64,000 nucleotides of DNA, taken from Oxalobacteraceae bacterium OTU3CAMAD1. GTDB taxonomy: Bacteria > Pseudomonadota > Gammaproteobacteria > Burkholderiales > Burkholderiaceae_D. Where the stretch lies: assembly GCA_024123915.1 (NCBI GenBank), contig CP099650.1, positions 2,976,001 to 3,040,000 of the forward strand, given 5' to 3'. Made by a program: the position numbers and the translations under genes. The notes under the pieces are model-generated. The model had not been told where the DNA came from. It did not search any database and was given only the letters and a program-made list of their open reading frames with translations. Below, piece by piece: positions 41,483-50,293 of this stretch. Each line of letters begins with the position of its first letter. Positions within the stretch are counted from its first letter, which is position 1.

Positions 41483-43645
41483 ATGTATCCCACTCGTCAC
41501 TGTACCTTGGCCCTGTTCCTGGCCGCGACTTATCCGCTGTCTTCCCTTGCGGCGGATGCCGATCCCGGCGCCGCCGACGCTGTCGTAGATGTGTCGGCGG
41601 AGGGCGCGGGGCAGGCCGATTCGCCGGCCGGCAGGGAAGTGGTGGTGGTGAGCGGCTCGCGCCAGAACTACCGCGCGCTGTCGGCGACCGGCGCGACCAA
41701 GACCGATACCCTGCTCAAGGACCTGCCGCAAAGCGTGCGCGTACTGACGGCCGACCTGCTGCGCGATGTCGGCGTGACCAATCTGGCCAGCGCGCTCGAT
41801 CTGACCAGCGGCATCTCGCGCCAGAGTAACCTGGGCGGCCTGTGGGACAGCTACGCGATGCGCGGCTTCACCGGCGATCCCAATTTCGGCTCGGACTACC
41901 TGGTCAACGGTTTCAGCTCCAGCCGTGGCTACAACGGCCTGCGCGACTCGGCCGGCACCGCCAGCGTGGAGGTGCTCAAAGGACCCGCGTCGGCCCTGTA
42001 CGGGCGCGGCGAACCTGGCGGCACCGTCAACATCACGACCAAGAAGCCACGCTTCGAACCTTCGTATGAACTGGACGTTTCGATTGCAAGCCACCAGACC
42101 TACCGCACCGCGCTCGACCTGACAGGTCCGATCAGCGAGAACCTGGCTTATCGCTTGAATGGCGCCTACGAGAAGGGCGACAGCTTCCGCGACACCATCG
42201 AAACCGAACGCTCGTTCCTGTCGCCGTCATTTATCTGGCTGATCGGCGACCATACCCGCGTTTCCTATGAGGTCGAGGCCAGCGAGCAGCGCGTGCCGTT
42301 CGACCGGGGCGTGCTGGCGGTTGGAGGGGTGCTGGGGCTGATCCCGAATTCGCGCTTCCTCGGCGAGCCGGCGGACGGACCGACGGTCGTGAAATCGCTG
42401 GGCCACCAGGTCTTCGTCGAACATGAATTCAATGAACGCTGGAAGCTGCAAACCGGCGTCTCGTACCGGGACAGCGAGTTGAAAGGCGCGTCCAGCGAAG
42501 CGAGCGCGCTGCAGGCAGACGGCCGCACCGTGCGCCGCCAGCACCGCAGCCGCGATTACACGGCCATCGACGCTTCCGGCCGCATCGAGGTCGTCGGCAA
42601 GTTCGACACAGGGCCGGTGACGAATAATGTGCTGGTCGGCGTCGATGCTTACAAATTCAATGACCGCCGCATCCAGCTGCGCCGCAATCCGAGCGCCGCT
42701 TTCCCCTACGCGATCGATATCTACAATCCCGTCTACGGCGGCGTCTCCGACGTGATGACGATGTCGATCAACACCAAGGAGGAACAGCGTGCGCACGCCG
42801 TCTACGCGCAGGACCAGATCGACCTGACCGCCCAATGGAAGGCGTTGCTGGGCGTGCGCTGGGACAGCTACGACCAGACGGTGACGAACTTCCGCAACGG
42901 CGCGTCGAACAAGCAGTCGCTGAGCGCCACCAGCCCCCGCGCCGGCTTGGTGTATCAGCCATTGCCGGTGCTGTCGTTGTACGCGACCGCCTCGAAGGGC
43001 TTCCGTCCCAACAGCGGCATCAGCATCGACAACCAGGCCTTCGCGCCTGAGGAGAGCAAATCCTATGAAGTAGGCTCGAAGCTGGAGTCGGCCGACGGCA
43101 AGCTGACCGGAACGCTGGCCGTCTACAAGATCACCAAGGAGAATGTGCTGACCACCAATCCGGCGAACACCGACTTCTCGATCTCCGCCGGTGAGGTGGG
43201 CAGCAAGGGCATCGAGTTGGATCTGTCGGGCGAGATCGCGCGCAACCTGCGACTATCGGCGGCCTACGCGTACACCGACGCCACCGTGACCAAGGGCGAT
43301 AACACGATCCGCACCGGCAGCCGTTTCCCGAACGTGCCGAGGCAGAGCGCCACCATCGTGCTGACGCAGGCGTTCGACGTCGCCGGTGGCAAGGCGACCA
43401 TCGGTGGAGGACTCAATTACGTGGGCGAGCGCTTGGGCGACGTGGCTGTCTCCAGCAATTTCAAGCTGCCCGCTTACACCACGGCCAGGTTGATCTCGTC
43501 CTGGTCGCCGACCAAGAAGCTACGCCTGTCGCTGAACGTCGATAACCTGTTCGACAAACAGTACTACGCAAGTTCGTATAGCCAGCTGTGGGTATCGCCT
43601 GGCACCGATCGCACCGCGACCTTGAACCTGCACTACAAATTCTGA
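41483..43645 (+). CDS. TonB-dependent siderophore receptor (second)
   Basis: A 720 aa receptor with a signal peptide (to about PLSSLAA) and an Asp/Ala-rich linker. The plug has ATKTDTLLKDLPQSVRVLTA, SYAMRGFTGDPNFGSDYLVN and VEVLKGPASALYGRGEPGGT, the signature of FhuA/FpvA/FoxA-type siderophore receptors; the barrel ends TATLNLHYKF. A good Shine-Dalgarno (CCAGGAG) precedes ATG 41483. It is followed by a DUF4198 protein and a His-containing small periplasmic protein, an arrangement reported near metal-uptake receptors. No Fur box is evident. The ligand could be a metal chelate other than ferric siderophore. Confidence 0.9.
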   Translation: MYPTRHCTLALFLAATYPLSSLAADADPGAADAVVDVSAEGAGQADSPAGREVVVVSGSRQNYRALSATGATKTDTLLKDLPQSVRVLTADLLRDVGVTNLASALDLTSGISRQSNLGGLWDSYAMRGFTGDPNFGSDYLVNGFSSSRGYNGLRDSAGTASVEVLKGPASALYGRGEPGGTVNITTKKPRFEPSYELDVSIASHQTYRTALDLTGPISENLAYRLNGAYEKGDSFRDTIETERSFLSPSFIWLIGDHTRVSYEVEASEQRVPFDRGVLAVGGVLGLIPNSRFLGEPADGPTVVKSLGHQVFVEHEFNERWKLQTGVSYRDSELKGASSEASALQADGRTVRRQHRSRDYTAIDASGRIEVVGKFDTGPVTNNVLVGVDAYKFNDRRIQLRRNPSAAFPYAIDIYNPVYGGVSDVMTMSINTKEEQRAHAVYAQDQIDLTAQWKALLGVRWDSYDQTVTNFRNGASNKQSLSATSPRAGLVYQPLPVLSLYATASKGFRPNSGISIDNQAFAPEESKSYEVGSKLESADGKLTGTLAVYKITKENVLTTNPANTDFSISAGEVGSKGIELDLSGEIARNLRLSAAYAYTDATVTKGDNTIRTGSRFPNVPRQSATIVLTQAFDVAGGKATIGGGLNYVGERLGDVAVSSNFKLPAYTTARLISSWSPTKKLRLSLNVDNLFDKQYYASSYSQLWVSPGTDRTATLNLHYKF

Positions 43646-43662
43646 ATAGGAGCATCGCCAGC

Positions 43663-44415
43663 ATGATGACATTGAAAAAAATGGCCTGCGCGGTTTGCAC
43701 GGCTGCCTTGTTCGCCGCTGTTGTCGCTGTGGCGCCGGCCCATGCGCACGGCATCTGGTTCGCTCAGCGCGCCACACAACTGGCGTTCTTGTACGGCGTG
43801 GGCGCCGACGATCTGGATTCGCTCAAGCGGCTGCCGCAGGTGACCAGCGTCGGCGGGTATGACGCCGAGGGCAAGCCGGTCGAGACCTCGTTGCAGCCGG
43901 ATGGCCGGCTGGTGTTGGTCAATCTGGATAATCAGCCGGCGGTCGTGACGGCGGTTCTGGATAACGGCACGTGGACCAAGACGCCGGATGGCGTCTTCCA
44001 TAAAAAGGGCAGGGACGAGATCCCCAAGTACATCATCAGCGAGCATACCTACAAATATGCGGTGCATCTGCGTAAACCGTTGAGCAAGCCGCTGGGACCT
44101 TTGCCGAATCAGATTTTGCAGATCGTTCCGGTGGAGGCGGCGCTGCCGGCGATGCTGGGGGAGCCGATCAAGCTGCGGGTACTGTTCAAGGGTAAGCCGC
44201 TGGCCGGCGCGCAGGTGTTGCAGGACATGGTGAACGATCCCGACGCGGAACCGGTGTTGTCGGGCGCCGATGGCACCGTCACCATTAAAGTACGCAATCA
44301 GGGGCTGAACGTGATCGCGGCGATCTATCGGGGGCCTTCCGAGCAGCCGGCTAAGTTTGACAGCAGCGAGTATCTGGCGACATTGTCGTTCGTGCTGGCA
44401 CATAAACCTGAATGA
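43663..44415 (+). CDS. DUF4198 domain periplasmic protein
   Basis: A 250 aa exported protein (signal peptide to about APAHAHGIWF; the mature end starts with a His-rich segment). DUF4198 proteins are beta-sandwich periplasmic proteins associated with nickel, cobalt or iron uptake. The C-terminal half contains GEPIKLRVLFKGKPLAGAQV and GADGTVTIKVRNQGLNVIAA, a carboxypeptidase-regulatory/Ig-like pattern typical of the family. It starts 17 bp after the receptor stop with AGGAG upstream and is followed 16 bp later by a second exported protein. The metal is not deducible. Confidence 0.85.
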   Translation: MMTLKKMACAVCTAALFAAVVAVAPAHAHGIWFAQRATQLAFLYGVGADDLDSLKRLPQVTSVGGYDAEGKPVETSLQPDGRLVLVNLDNQPAVVTAVLDNGTWTKTPDGVFHKKGRDEIPKYIISEHTYKYAVHLRKPLSKPLGPLPNQILQIVPVEAALPAMLGEPIKLRVLFKGKPLAGAQVLQDMVNDPDAEPVLSGADGTVTIKVRNQGLNVIAAIYRGPSEQPAKFDSSEYLATLSFVLAHKPE

Positions 44416-44431
44416 CATGGAGGGAGCGACG

Positions 44432-44809
44432 ATGAAGAAGATCTTGGGCACAATGGTGCTTGCGGTGGCCGCGCTGACAAGTGGTTATGCAGCTGCGCAC
44501 GGAACGCCGGTAGCGCATCATGGCGGGCTTGTGCAGGCTGTCGGTGAAACCTGGCTGGAGCTGGTGGTGAAGGGCGATCAGGTCGAATTGTATCTGCAGG
44601 ATGATGGCGACGATATGCCGAGTGCCGAAGTGACGGGGAAGGTGACGTTGGCGACTGCGGCGGGTAAGCAGGAGTTCGCGCTCAAGCCGGCTGGCGGCAA
44701 TAAGCTGGAAGCGAAGGCGCCTGGCGCCGCCAAAGCCGGAAAAGTGTCGGCGCTGTTGACGATGGCGGACAAGAAGACACGCGTCAGCACCACCTTCGAC
44801 GTGAAATGA
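44432..44809 (+). CDS. small exported protein following DUF4198
   Basis: A 125 aa protein with a clear signal peptide (MKKILGTMVLAVAALTSGYA) and a mature N-terminus with four His close together (AAHGTPVAHHGG). The remaining 90 residues look like a single beta-sandwich (ETWLELVVKGDQVELYLQD; VSALLTMADKKTRVSTTFDV). I do not recognise a named family. A strong GGAGGGA precedes the ATG. Its operon position after a TonB receptor and DUF4198 suggests periplasmic metal or metallophore binding; that is inference. Confidence 0.75.
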   Translation: MKKILGTMVLAVAALTSGYAAAHGTPVAHHGGLVQAVGETWLELVVKGDQVELYLQDDGDDMPSAEVTGKVTLATAAGKQEFALKPAGGNKLEAKAPGAAKAGKVSALLTMADKKTRVSTTFDVK

Positions 44810-44818
44810 CCCCGGAAA

Positions 44819-44916
44819 CACGTAGGGCGGATTAGGCGGAACGCCGTAATCGGCCATGCATGCGCCGTCGGCAGCGCATGCATGGCCGATTACGCTACGC
44901 TAATCCGCCCTACGTG
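44819..44916. repeat. 98-bp palindromic element, full copy A
   Basis: The ends CACGTAGGGCGGATTA and TAATCCGCCCTACGTG are perfect inverted repeats. Each half also folds on itself (GGCGGATTA with TAATCGGCC), giving two adjoining hairpins joined by CATGCATGCGCC-type sequence. It starts 9 bp after the stop codon of the small exported protein. No coding capacity; looks like a non-autonomous REP/MITE-type element. Confidence 0.85.
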
Positions 44917-44943
44917 TTTTAGATGAGGTTTCGGTTGGTGGCA

Positions 44944-45873
44944 CTAGTACCCGCGCTGCCGGTCGACGACGTCTTGCAGCGGCTCGCCGGCCATGTGCCG
45001 GCGCAGGTTCGCCAGTAGCACCGGGGCCGCCGTATCTGGCTGCGTCATGCTGGCGATGTGCGGTGTGATCAACACGCGGGGATGGCGCCACAGTGCGTGA
45101 TCTTCCGGCAGGGGCTCCGGATCTGTGACGTCGAGGATGGCGCGCGATAAATGGCCGGAATCCAGCGCCGACAGCAGCGCGTCGTGGTCCAGATGCGGAC
45201 CGCGTGCGGTGTTGATCAGCGCCGCGCCGCGCGGCAGCCGGGACATCAATTGTGCGCCGAGGATGCCGCGCGTGGCGTCGGTCAGCGGCAGCAGGCAAAT
45301 CAGCACGTCGCAACGGCTCAAAAATTCGGACAAGCTGCCGTCGCCGGCGAAGCATTCTACGCCGTCGAGGTTTTTTCGCGAGCGGTTCCAGCCCACCCGG
45401 CGGAAGCCGAAAACGCCGAGCCGCTCCAACACCGCCTGTCCCAGCACGCCCAGTCCCATCACGCCGACCGTGCGCGTCGACGCCGGCATTACCGGAATCG
45501 GCCGCCATTCGGCACGTGACTGCATGTCCGCGTAGTCGAGCAGATTACGGTGCAAGGCCAGCACCGACATGGTTGTGTACTCGATCATGCCGTTGACAAT
45601 GCCCGGCTCGACCATGCGCACCACCGTCACGTGTTCCGGCACGGCGCTGAAATCGATATGATCGATGCCGGCGCCCGAGGCGAACAGCACCTTCAGGTTG
45701 GGCATCGACGCCAGGAATTCCGTGCCTGCCTGCCACGAGACCAGGTACTCGACGTCATTCAAATCCCCAGTATTGTCAGGCCAGGTGCGGAAATCGATAT
45801 CCGGCGCCCGGGTGGCGAAAAAGCGCGCCCAGACCTGCGTGCGGGCGGCGTCCGATCGGTACAATACACTCAT
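44944..45873 (-). CDS. ghrA: glyoxylate/hydroxypyruvate reductase A (D-2-hydroxyacid dehydrogenase)
   Basis: A 309 aa NAD(P)H-dependent reductase converting glyoxylate to glycolate and hydroxypyruvate to glycerate. The cofactor motif GVMGLGVLGQAVLERLG lies near residues 138-154; the catalytic Arg is in INTARGPHLD, Glu in TDPEPLPEDH and His in ITPHIASMT. The GhrA-specific spacing and the WNRSRK coenzyme-binding turn favour NADP. It is transcribed away from the upstream HAD gene, with 221 bp between start codons. Glyoxylate could arise from the oxidases of this region, which would explain the location. Confidence 0.88.
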   Translation of the reverse strand: MSVLYRSDAARTQVWARFFATRAPDIDFRTWPDNTGDLNDVEYLVSWQAGTEFLASMPNLKVLFASGAGIDHIDFSAVPEHVTVVRMVEPGIVNGMIEYTTMSVLALHRNLLDYADMQSRAEWRPIPVMPASTRTVGVMGLGVLGQAVLERLGVFGFRRVGWNRSRKNLDGVECFAGDGSLSEFLSRCDVLICLLPLTDATRGILGAQLMSRLPRGAALINTARGPHLDHDALLSALDSGHLSRAILDVTDPEPLPEDHALWRHPRVLITPHIASMTQPDTAAPVLLANLRRHMAGEPLQDVVDRQRGY

Positions 45874-46094
45874 GAATACGTTCCCCGTGGTGCTCTATGG
45901 AGGTTACAGTATAAAGAGAGCCGGCGGTATTAGCTGCGGTTATCGCGGGCGCCACGCGGCAAATCGTGCTGATTCGGCCCGCATAAAAGCCGTTTTGCTG
46001 CGCGGGCGAGGGCATAGTCGGCACCTCTGGCGGCGCCAGGTTGGATATCATGGATATGTCGCGATATCAGACCATCATCAACGAAAGGGCAACC

Positions 46095-46766
46095 ATGAGC
46101 ATCACCTTCAGACCGAAATACATCAGCTTCGATTGCTACGGCACCTTGATCTACTTCCAGATGTCGCCGATGGCGCGCAAGTTGTTCGCCGACCGTATCA
46201 GCGCCGACGACATGGATCAGTTCTGCAGGGATTTCTCGGCCTTCCGCTACGATGAGGTGCTGGGCGACTGGAAGCCGTACTACGAAGTGGTTTATAACTC
46301 CGTGCTGCGCACCGCCAACCGCTGGAAGGTGCCGTTCCGGGAGTCCGACGTGGCCGAGATCTACGCCGCCGTCCCGACCTGGGGACCGCACCCGGACGTG
46401 ACCGAAGGCCTGGCCAAGATCGCCGACAAAATCCCGCTGGTGATTCTGTCGAACGCGATGGACGCGCAACTGGTGCACAACGTGAAGAACCTGGGCGTGC
46501 CGTTCCACCGCGTCTACAGCGCGCAGCAGGCCAAGGCCTACAAGCCGCGCCTGACCGCGTTCGAGTACATGATCGATCAACTGGATGCGAAGCCGGAAGA
46601 CTTCCTGCACGTGTCGTCGTCGATGCGCTACGACCTGATGTCGGCCAACGACATCGGCATCAAGGATAAGGCCTTCGTCAATCGCGGCCACGAGCCCGGG
46701 ACGCCGTTCTACAAATACCAGGAAATCAGCGACATCGGCGGCCTGGCAGGACTGGTCGGCCTGTAA
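46095..46766 (+). CDS. haloacid dehalogenase type II-like HAD hydrolase
   Basis: A 223 aa cytoplasmic HAD enzyme. The nucleophile motif FDCYGTLIYFQ is at residues 12-22, motif II in VILSNAMDAQL, the Lys in QQAKAYKPRLTAFEY and the type II pattern VSSSMRYDLMSANDIGI followed by FVNRGHE. This matches L-2-haloacid dehalogenases in length and motif order, although many homologues are general phosphatases. ATG 46095 follows GAAAGGG. Neighbouring genes for amine catabolism suggest a phosphatase or dehalogenase step on a C2-C4 acid; unproven. Confidence 0.85.
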   Translation: MSITFRPKYISFDCYGTLIYFQMSPMARKLFADRISADDMDQFCRDFSAFRYDEVLGDWKPYYEVVYNSVLRTANRWKVPFRESDVAEIYAAVPTWGPHPDVTEGLAKIADKIPLVILSNAMDAQLVHNVKNLGVPFHRVYSAQQAKAYKPRLTAFEYMIDQLDAKPEDFLHVSSSMRYDLMSANDIGIKDKAFVNRGHEPGTPFYKYQEISDIGGLAGLVGL

Positions 46767-46788
46767 CGGACCGCTTGCGGACTATTTC

Positions 46789-46818
46789 AAGCGGCGCCTC
46801 GGGCGCCGCTTTTCGTTT
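46789..46818. terminator. bidirectional intrinsic terminator
   Basis: GCGGCGCC (46791-46798), loop TCG and GGCGCCGC (46802-46809) followed by TTTTCGTTT. The perfect 8-bp GC stem between two convergent genes (HAD and the solute-binding protein) with T-rich 3' flank is a good rho-independent terminator for the HAD gene; A residues on the left flank (ATTTCAA) are weaker for the reverse direction. Confidence 0.8.
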
Positions 46819-48382
46819 ATGCCTCCAGCCAGACCTGCTCGGCGCAGGTATAGCCCATGAAGGACCCCAGGGGATGCGAGGAGGCGCCGCGCACCTTGCT
46901 GCTGAAGGCTTCCAGATTATTGATGAACAGCGGGATGCCTATGCCGCACTTCTGGTGCACGAGCACCTGCATGTCGGCATAAAACTGCTTGCGTTTTGCC
47001 TCGTCGGTTTCGGCGCGCGCCAATAACAGCAGCTGGTCGAACTGCTCGTTTTGCCAGCCCGATTCGTTCCACGGCGCGTCCGACTTGAAGAACTGCGTGA
47101 ACAGCATGTCCGCGCTAGGACGCGGGTTGATGTTCCCGAAGCCCATCGGGGATTTCATCCAGTGGTTCGACCAGTATCCGTCCGCCGAGATGCGCTTGAC
47201 CGTCAGCTTCAGCCCCGCCTTCATGGCCGATTGCTGCATCAGCATCGCCATGTCGACGGAACCCGCGGCGGCCACCGAGGCCACCAGCGGCAAGGTCTGG
47301 CCCAACGCGCCGGCGCGCGTCAGGTGGTAGCGGGCGCGGTCCGGATCGTAGGGCCGCTGCGGCAGGCCGGCGAAGTAGAAGCGGTTGCTCGGCGCCAGCG
47401 GCTGGTCGTTGCCGATGACGGCATAGCCACGGAAGGCGGCGCGCTTCATCTGCTCGCGGTCGATCAGATATTTCATGCCGAGCGTGAAATCGGGATGGCG
47501 GCCGAAGCCCAGGTTTTGGCGGATCACCAGGTCGGTGTAAAGGCCGGATTGGCTTTCCAGGACCATGTAGCCGGGTTCGCCGTTGATCCGTTTGGTCGAG
47601 CGCGGATTGACTTCGTTGACCCAATCGACATCGCCGGACAGCAGCGCGTTGATGCGCGCCGATTCATCCGGTATGCCGAACAGCGCCACCTCGTCGAGGT
47701 AGGGCAGGCCCGGTCTCCAGTAGTTTTCATTGCGCACGCCGATGGTGCGTACGCCGGGCGTGAACTCCTTGCAGCGGAAGGCGCCGGTGCCGTTGGCGGT
47801 GGTGAAGCTGGTGGTGCCGTCCTGGATGATGACGAAGTGCGAGGTCGCCAGGATCACCGGCAGGTCGGCGTTGGCGCCGGTCAGCGTGATCTCCACCACC
47901 AGCGGATCGATCGCGCGCACCGACGCGAACTGCTGCGCCACGCCGCGCACCTTGGAGCCGATGGCCGTATCGCTATGGCGTTTGAGCGAATAGACCACGT
48001 CGGCGGAGGTCAGCGCTTTGCCATCGTGGAAGACCACGCCCTTGCGCAGGCGGACCGTCCACGTGATCGCGTCGTCGGTGGCCATCTCCTCGGCCAGCGC
48101 CATTTGCGGCGCCAGGTGCACGTCGAGCGTGGTCAGGCCACTGAAGAACATATGCGCGCGCAGATAGTCGGTCGACAGCGCGCCGCGCGCCGGATCGAGC
48201 GTGTCGGCCGTGGAGCTGGACTGGGTGGCGATGGTCAGCTGGCCGCCTTTGCGCGGGGCCGGCGCCGCCGACAGAAGGCCGGATGCCGACAACATCACGC
48301 CGCCGGTGGCGAGACGGCGCAGCATGTCGCGGCGGGACAGGGGGGAGGCGGGATTCTGGTGCGGGGAAAGCGTGGAATTCAT
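46817..48382 (-). CDS. ABC transporter substrate-binding protein, peptide/opine class (SBP_bac_5)
   Basis: A 521 aa periplasmic binding protein. It starts at ATG 48382 (AGAGG upstream) with a Tat-type signal: SRRDMLRRLATGGVMLSASG. The mature protein shows the class signature: LTIATQSSSTADTLDPARGA, WTVRLRKGVVFHDGKALTSADVVYS (split here: VRLRKGVVFHDGKALT) and YLIDREQMKRAAFRGYA. Likely partner of the DppBC-DppDF importer at 34509-38175, because both lack their counterpart nearby. Ligand unknown; an opine, dipeptide or N-acyl amine is plausible. Confidence 0.9.
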   Translation of the reverse strand: MNSTLSPHQNPASPLSRRDMLRRLATGGVMLSASGLLSAAPAPRKGGQLTIATQSSSTADTLDPARGALSTDYLRAHMFFSGLTTLDVHLAPQMALAEEMATDDAITWTVRLRKGVVFHDGKALTSADVVYSLKRHSDTAIGSKVRGVAQQFASVRAIDPLVVEITLTGANADLPVILATSHFVIIQDGTTSFTTANGTGAFRCKEFTPGVRTIGVRNENYWRPGLPYLDEVALFGIPDESARINALLSGDVDWVNEVNPRSTKRINGEPGYMVLESQSGLYTDLVIRQNLGFGRHPDFTLGMKYLIDREQMKRAAFRGYAVIGNDQPLAPSNRFYFAGLPQRPYDPDRARYHLTRAGALGQTLPLVASVAAAGSVDMAMLMQQSAMKAGLKLTVKRISADGYWSNHWMKSPMGFGNINPRPSADMLFTQFFKSDAPWNESGWQNEQFDQLLLLARAETDEAKRKQFYADMQVLVHQKCGIGIPLFINNLEAFSSKVRGASSHPLGSFMGYTCAEQVWLEA

Positions 48383-48667
48383 CGATGCGCCTCTGAGCTT
48401 GGTCATGAATGTTATTACATCATATTTATGTCGCGGAATTGTCGCGTTTCGCGTGGCCGCCAGCGCACAAGCGGCGGTTTTCCATGGGCGGATCAGCATA
48501 GATTGCCGGCCGTAGAAAATGCCGTCGCGCGGCTTACATAGGCGCCGAAACGTCATCGGCGGCGGATAACAAAGCAGAAAAACCCGTAGCCGCTCCGTAC
48601 AATATTGACATGGTGGCGGAGCGATGGTGGCCGCCGGACTTCTTTTCAACCTTACAGAGAATCGACT

Positions 48668-49888
48668 ATGGACCACACCAGCACTTTCAAACCGGGCTAC
48701 CCGGACCGGGTCAAGCCGCCCCAGGCCGCAGTCCTGGACCCGGCGGCGCAACTGGTCAAGTCGCGCATCGCCGTGATCGACGTGCTGCGCGGCCTGGTGA
48801 TGTTGATCATGTTGTTCGACCATGTGCGCGAAGCGATCTATCTGCACGTGCCGATCAGCGATCCGATGACCGTCGACAGCATGCCGCCGGACCTGTTTTT
48901 CACCCGCGCGGTGGCGCACTTTTGCGCGCCGATGTTTGTGTTTCTGACCGGCCTGTCGGCATGGCTGTACGCGCATCCGGCAGCCGGTCCGCGCGATGCC
49001 ACCGGCTTCCTGTTCAAGCGCGGGTTGCTGCTGATGGTGCTGGAACTGGTGGTGGTCAATTTCGCCTGGGTCGGCAAGTTCCCGCAGCCGGTGATGTATC
49101 TGCAGGTGATCTGGGTGATCGGACTGGCGATGATCTTCCTGGCGCTGGTGCACAAGTTGCCGCTCAAGTTGCTGGGCGCGGTCGGCGCGCTGATCGTGGC
49201 CGGCCACAACGCGCTGACCTGGATCAGCTTTGAACCGGGCAGCATCGCCTACGACGCCTGGACCTTGCTGCTGCATCGCGGCTTCCTGGTCGCCGACGGC
49301 GCGGTCAAGGTCAAGGTCACTTATCCGCTGCTGCCCTGGATAGGCGTGATCCTGCTGGGCTATGCGGCCGGTCCGCTGTATGCGCGGGCAATGGCGCCGG
49401 AGCGCCGCCGCCAGCTACTGCGTCTGATCGGCGGCGGCGCCTTGCTGCTGTTGCTGGTGCTGCGCGGGTTTAATATCTACGGCGAGGAGCTGCCCTGGGT
49501 GCAAGGCGAGACGGCGGTCCAGACACTGATGTCCTTCCTGAACTTCACCAAGTATCCGCCGTCGCTGGATTTCGTGCTGATGACGATAGGGACCGGAATG
49601 CTGGTGCTGGCGTGGCTGGAACCGCACGATAATTGGTTGACCCGCGCTTTCGCGACCTTCGGCGGCGCGCCGATGTTCTATTACCTGTTCCATCTGTTGC
49701 TGTTGCTGTACATGCAGAAGGCGCTGGTCATGATGTTCGGCGCCAATCACGGCACCCGTTTTGGCGTCGATTCCCTGTGGCCGGTGTGGGTGGTCGCAGT
49801 TGCGTTGATGCCGGTGTTGTACGTGCCGTGTAAGGCCTTTGCAAACTTCAAGCGCACCTCCAAACAGGCCTGGGTGCGCTACTTCTAA
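48668..49888 (+). CDS. HGSNAT/DUF1624-type membrane acyltransferase-like protein
   Basis: A 406 aa polytopic inner-membrane protein with about ten helices. The N-terminal core SRIAVIDVLRGLVMLIMLFD followed by PPDLFFTRAVAHFCAPMFVF matches the heparan-alpha-glucosaminide N-acetyltransferase catalytic (DUF1624) domain, where bacterial members are mostly uncharacterised. The Asp-His pair of FDHVRE in the first helix is the expected acetyl-transfer region. ATG 48668 follows AGAGAATC. It is divergent from the binding-protein gene and convergent with the cupin gene, with only 2 bp between stops. Substrate unknown. Confidence 0.82.
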   Translation: MDHTSTFKPGYPDRVKPPQAAVLDPAAQLVKSRIAVIDVLRGLVMLIMLFDHVREAIYLHVPISDPMTVDSMPPDLFFTRAVAHFCAPMFVFLTGLSAWLYAHPAAGPRDATGFLFKRGLLLMVLELVVVNFAWVGKFPQPVMYLQVIWVIGLAMIFLALVHKLPLKLLGAVGALIVAGHNALTWISFEPGSIAYDAWTLLLHRGFLVADGAVKVKVTYPLLPWIGVILLGYAAGPLYARAMAPERRRQLLRLIGGGALLLLLVLRGFNIYGEELPWVQGETAVQTLMSFLNFTKYPPSLDFVLMTIGTGMLVLAWLEPHDNWLTRAFATFGGAPMFYYLFHLLLLLYMQKALVMMFGANHGTRFGVDSLWPVWVVAVALMPVLYVPCKAFANFKRTSKQAWVRYF

Positions 49889-49890
49889 TG

Positions 49891-50274
49891 TCAGGCGGTC
49901 GCGGAGTCCTTCAGCTCCGTGACCACCCAGAATTTACTGGCCGCTTCGACGATCTCGAAGATGCCCTTGAACCCCGGTGGGATGACGCCAGTGTCGCCGG
50001 CCAGGAACTGGCGCGGATTGCCGCCGTCGGGTTCCGAAATGATCACGCGGCCGGTCAGAATGTGAAACAGCTCGTGCTTGTCGGCGCCCAGCGCGATGCG
50101 GTAGATGCCTTCGCCGGCTTCCCAGGTGCCGGCGCGCACGCCGTGCGTGTCGTTGGCGAAGTATTCGCGGGCGATGCGCAGCGGATTGCCCTTGATGCGA
50201 TTGGCCTCGTCCGGATGCTGCGATGTGACCTCGGGCGCGATGTCGCTGAAGCGGATAACGGAATTGCTTTGCAT
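49891..50274 (-). CDS. cupin domain protein (DUF861-type)
   Basis: A 127 aa single-domain cupin. The beta-barrel shows GTWEAGEGIYRI, the metal-site segment HELFHILTGRVIISEPDGG and GDTGVIPPGFKGIFEIVE. It resembles the (S)-ureidoglycine aminohydrolase-type cupin family, small members of which often accompany polyamine or beta-alanine catabolic genes. Catalytic role unproven. It is 19 bp downstream of the M14 deacylase gene and so belongs to the same minus-strand transcript as the deacylase and dehydrogenase. Confidence 0.8.
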   Translation of the reverse strand: MQSNSVIRFSDIAPEVTSQHPDEANRIKGNPLRIAREYFANDTHGVRAGTWEAGEGIYRIALGADKHELFHILTGRVIISEPDGGNPRQFLAGDTGVIPPGFKGIFEIVEAASKFWVVTELKDSATA

Positions 50275-50293
50275 GGTTTAATCTCCTTTTGGG

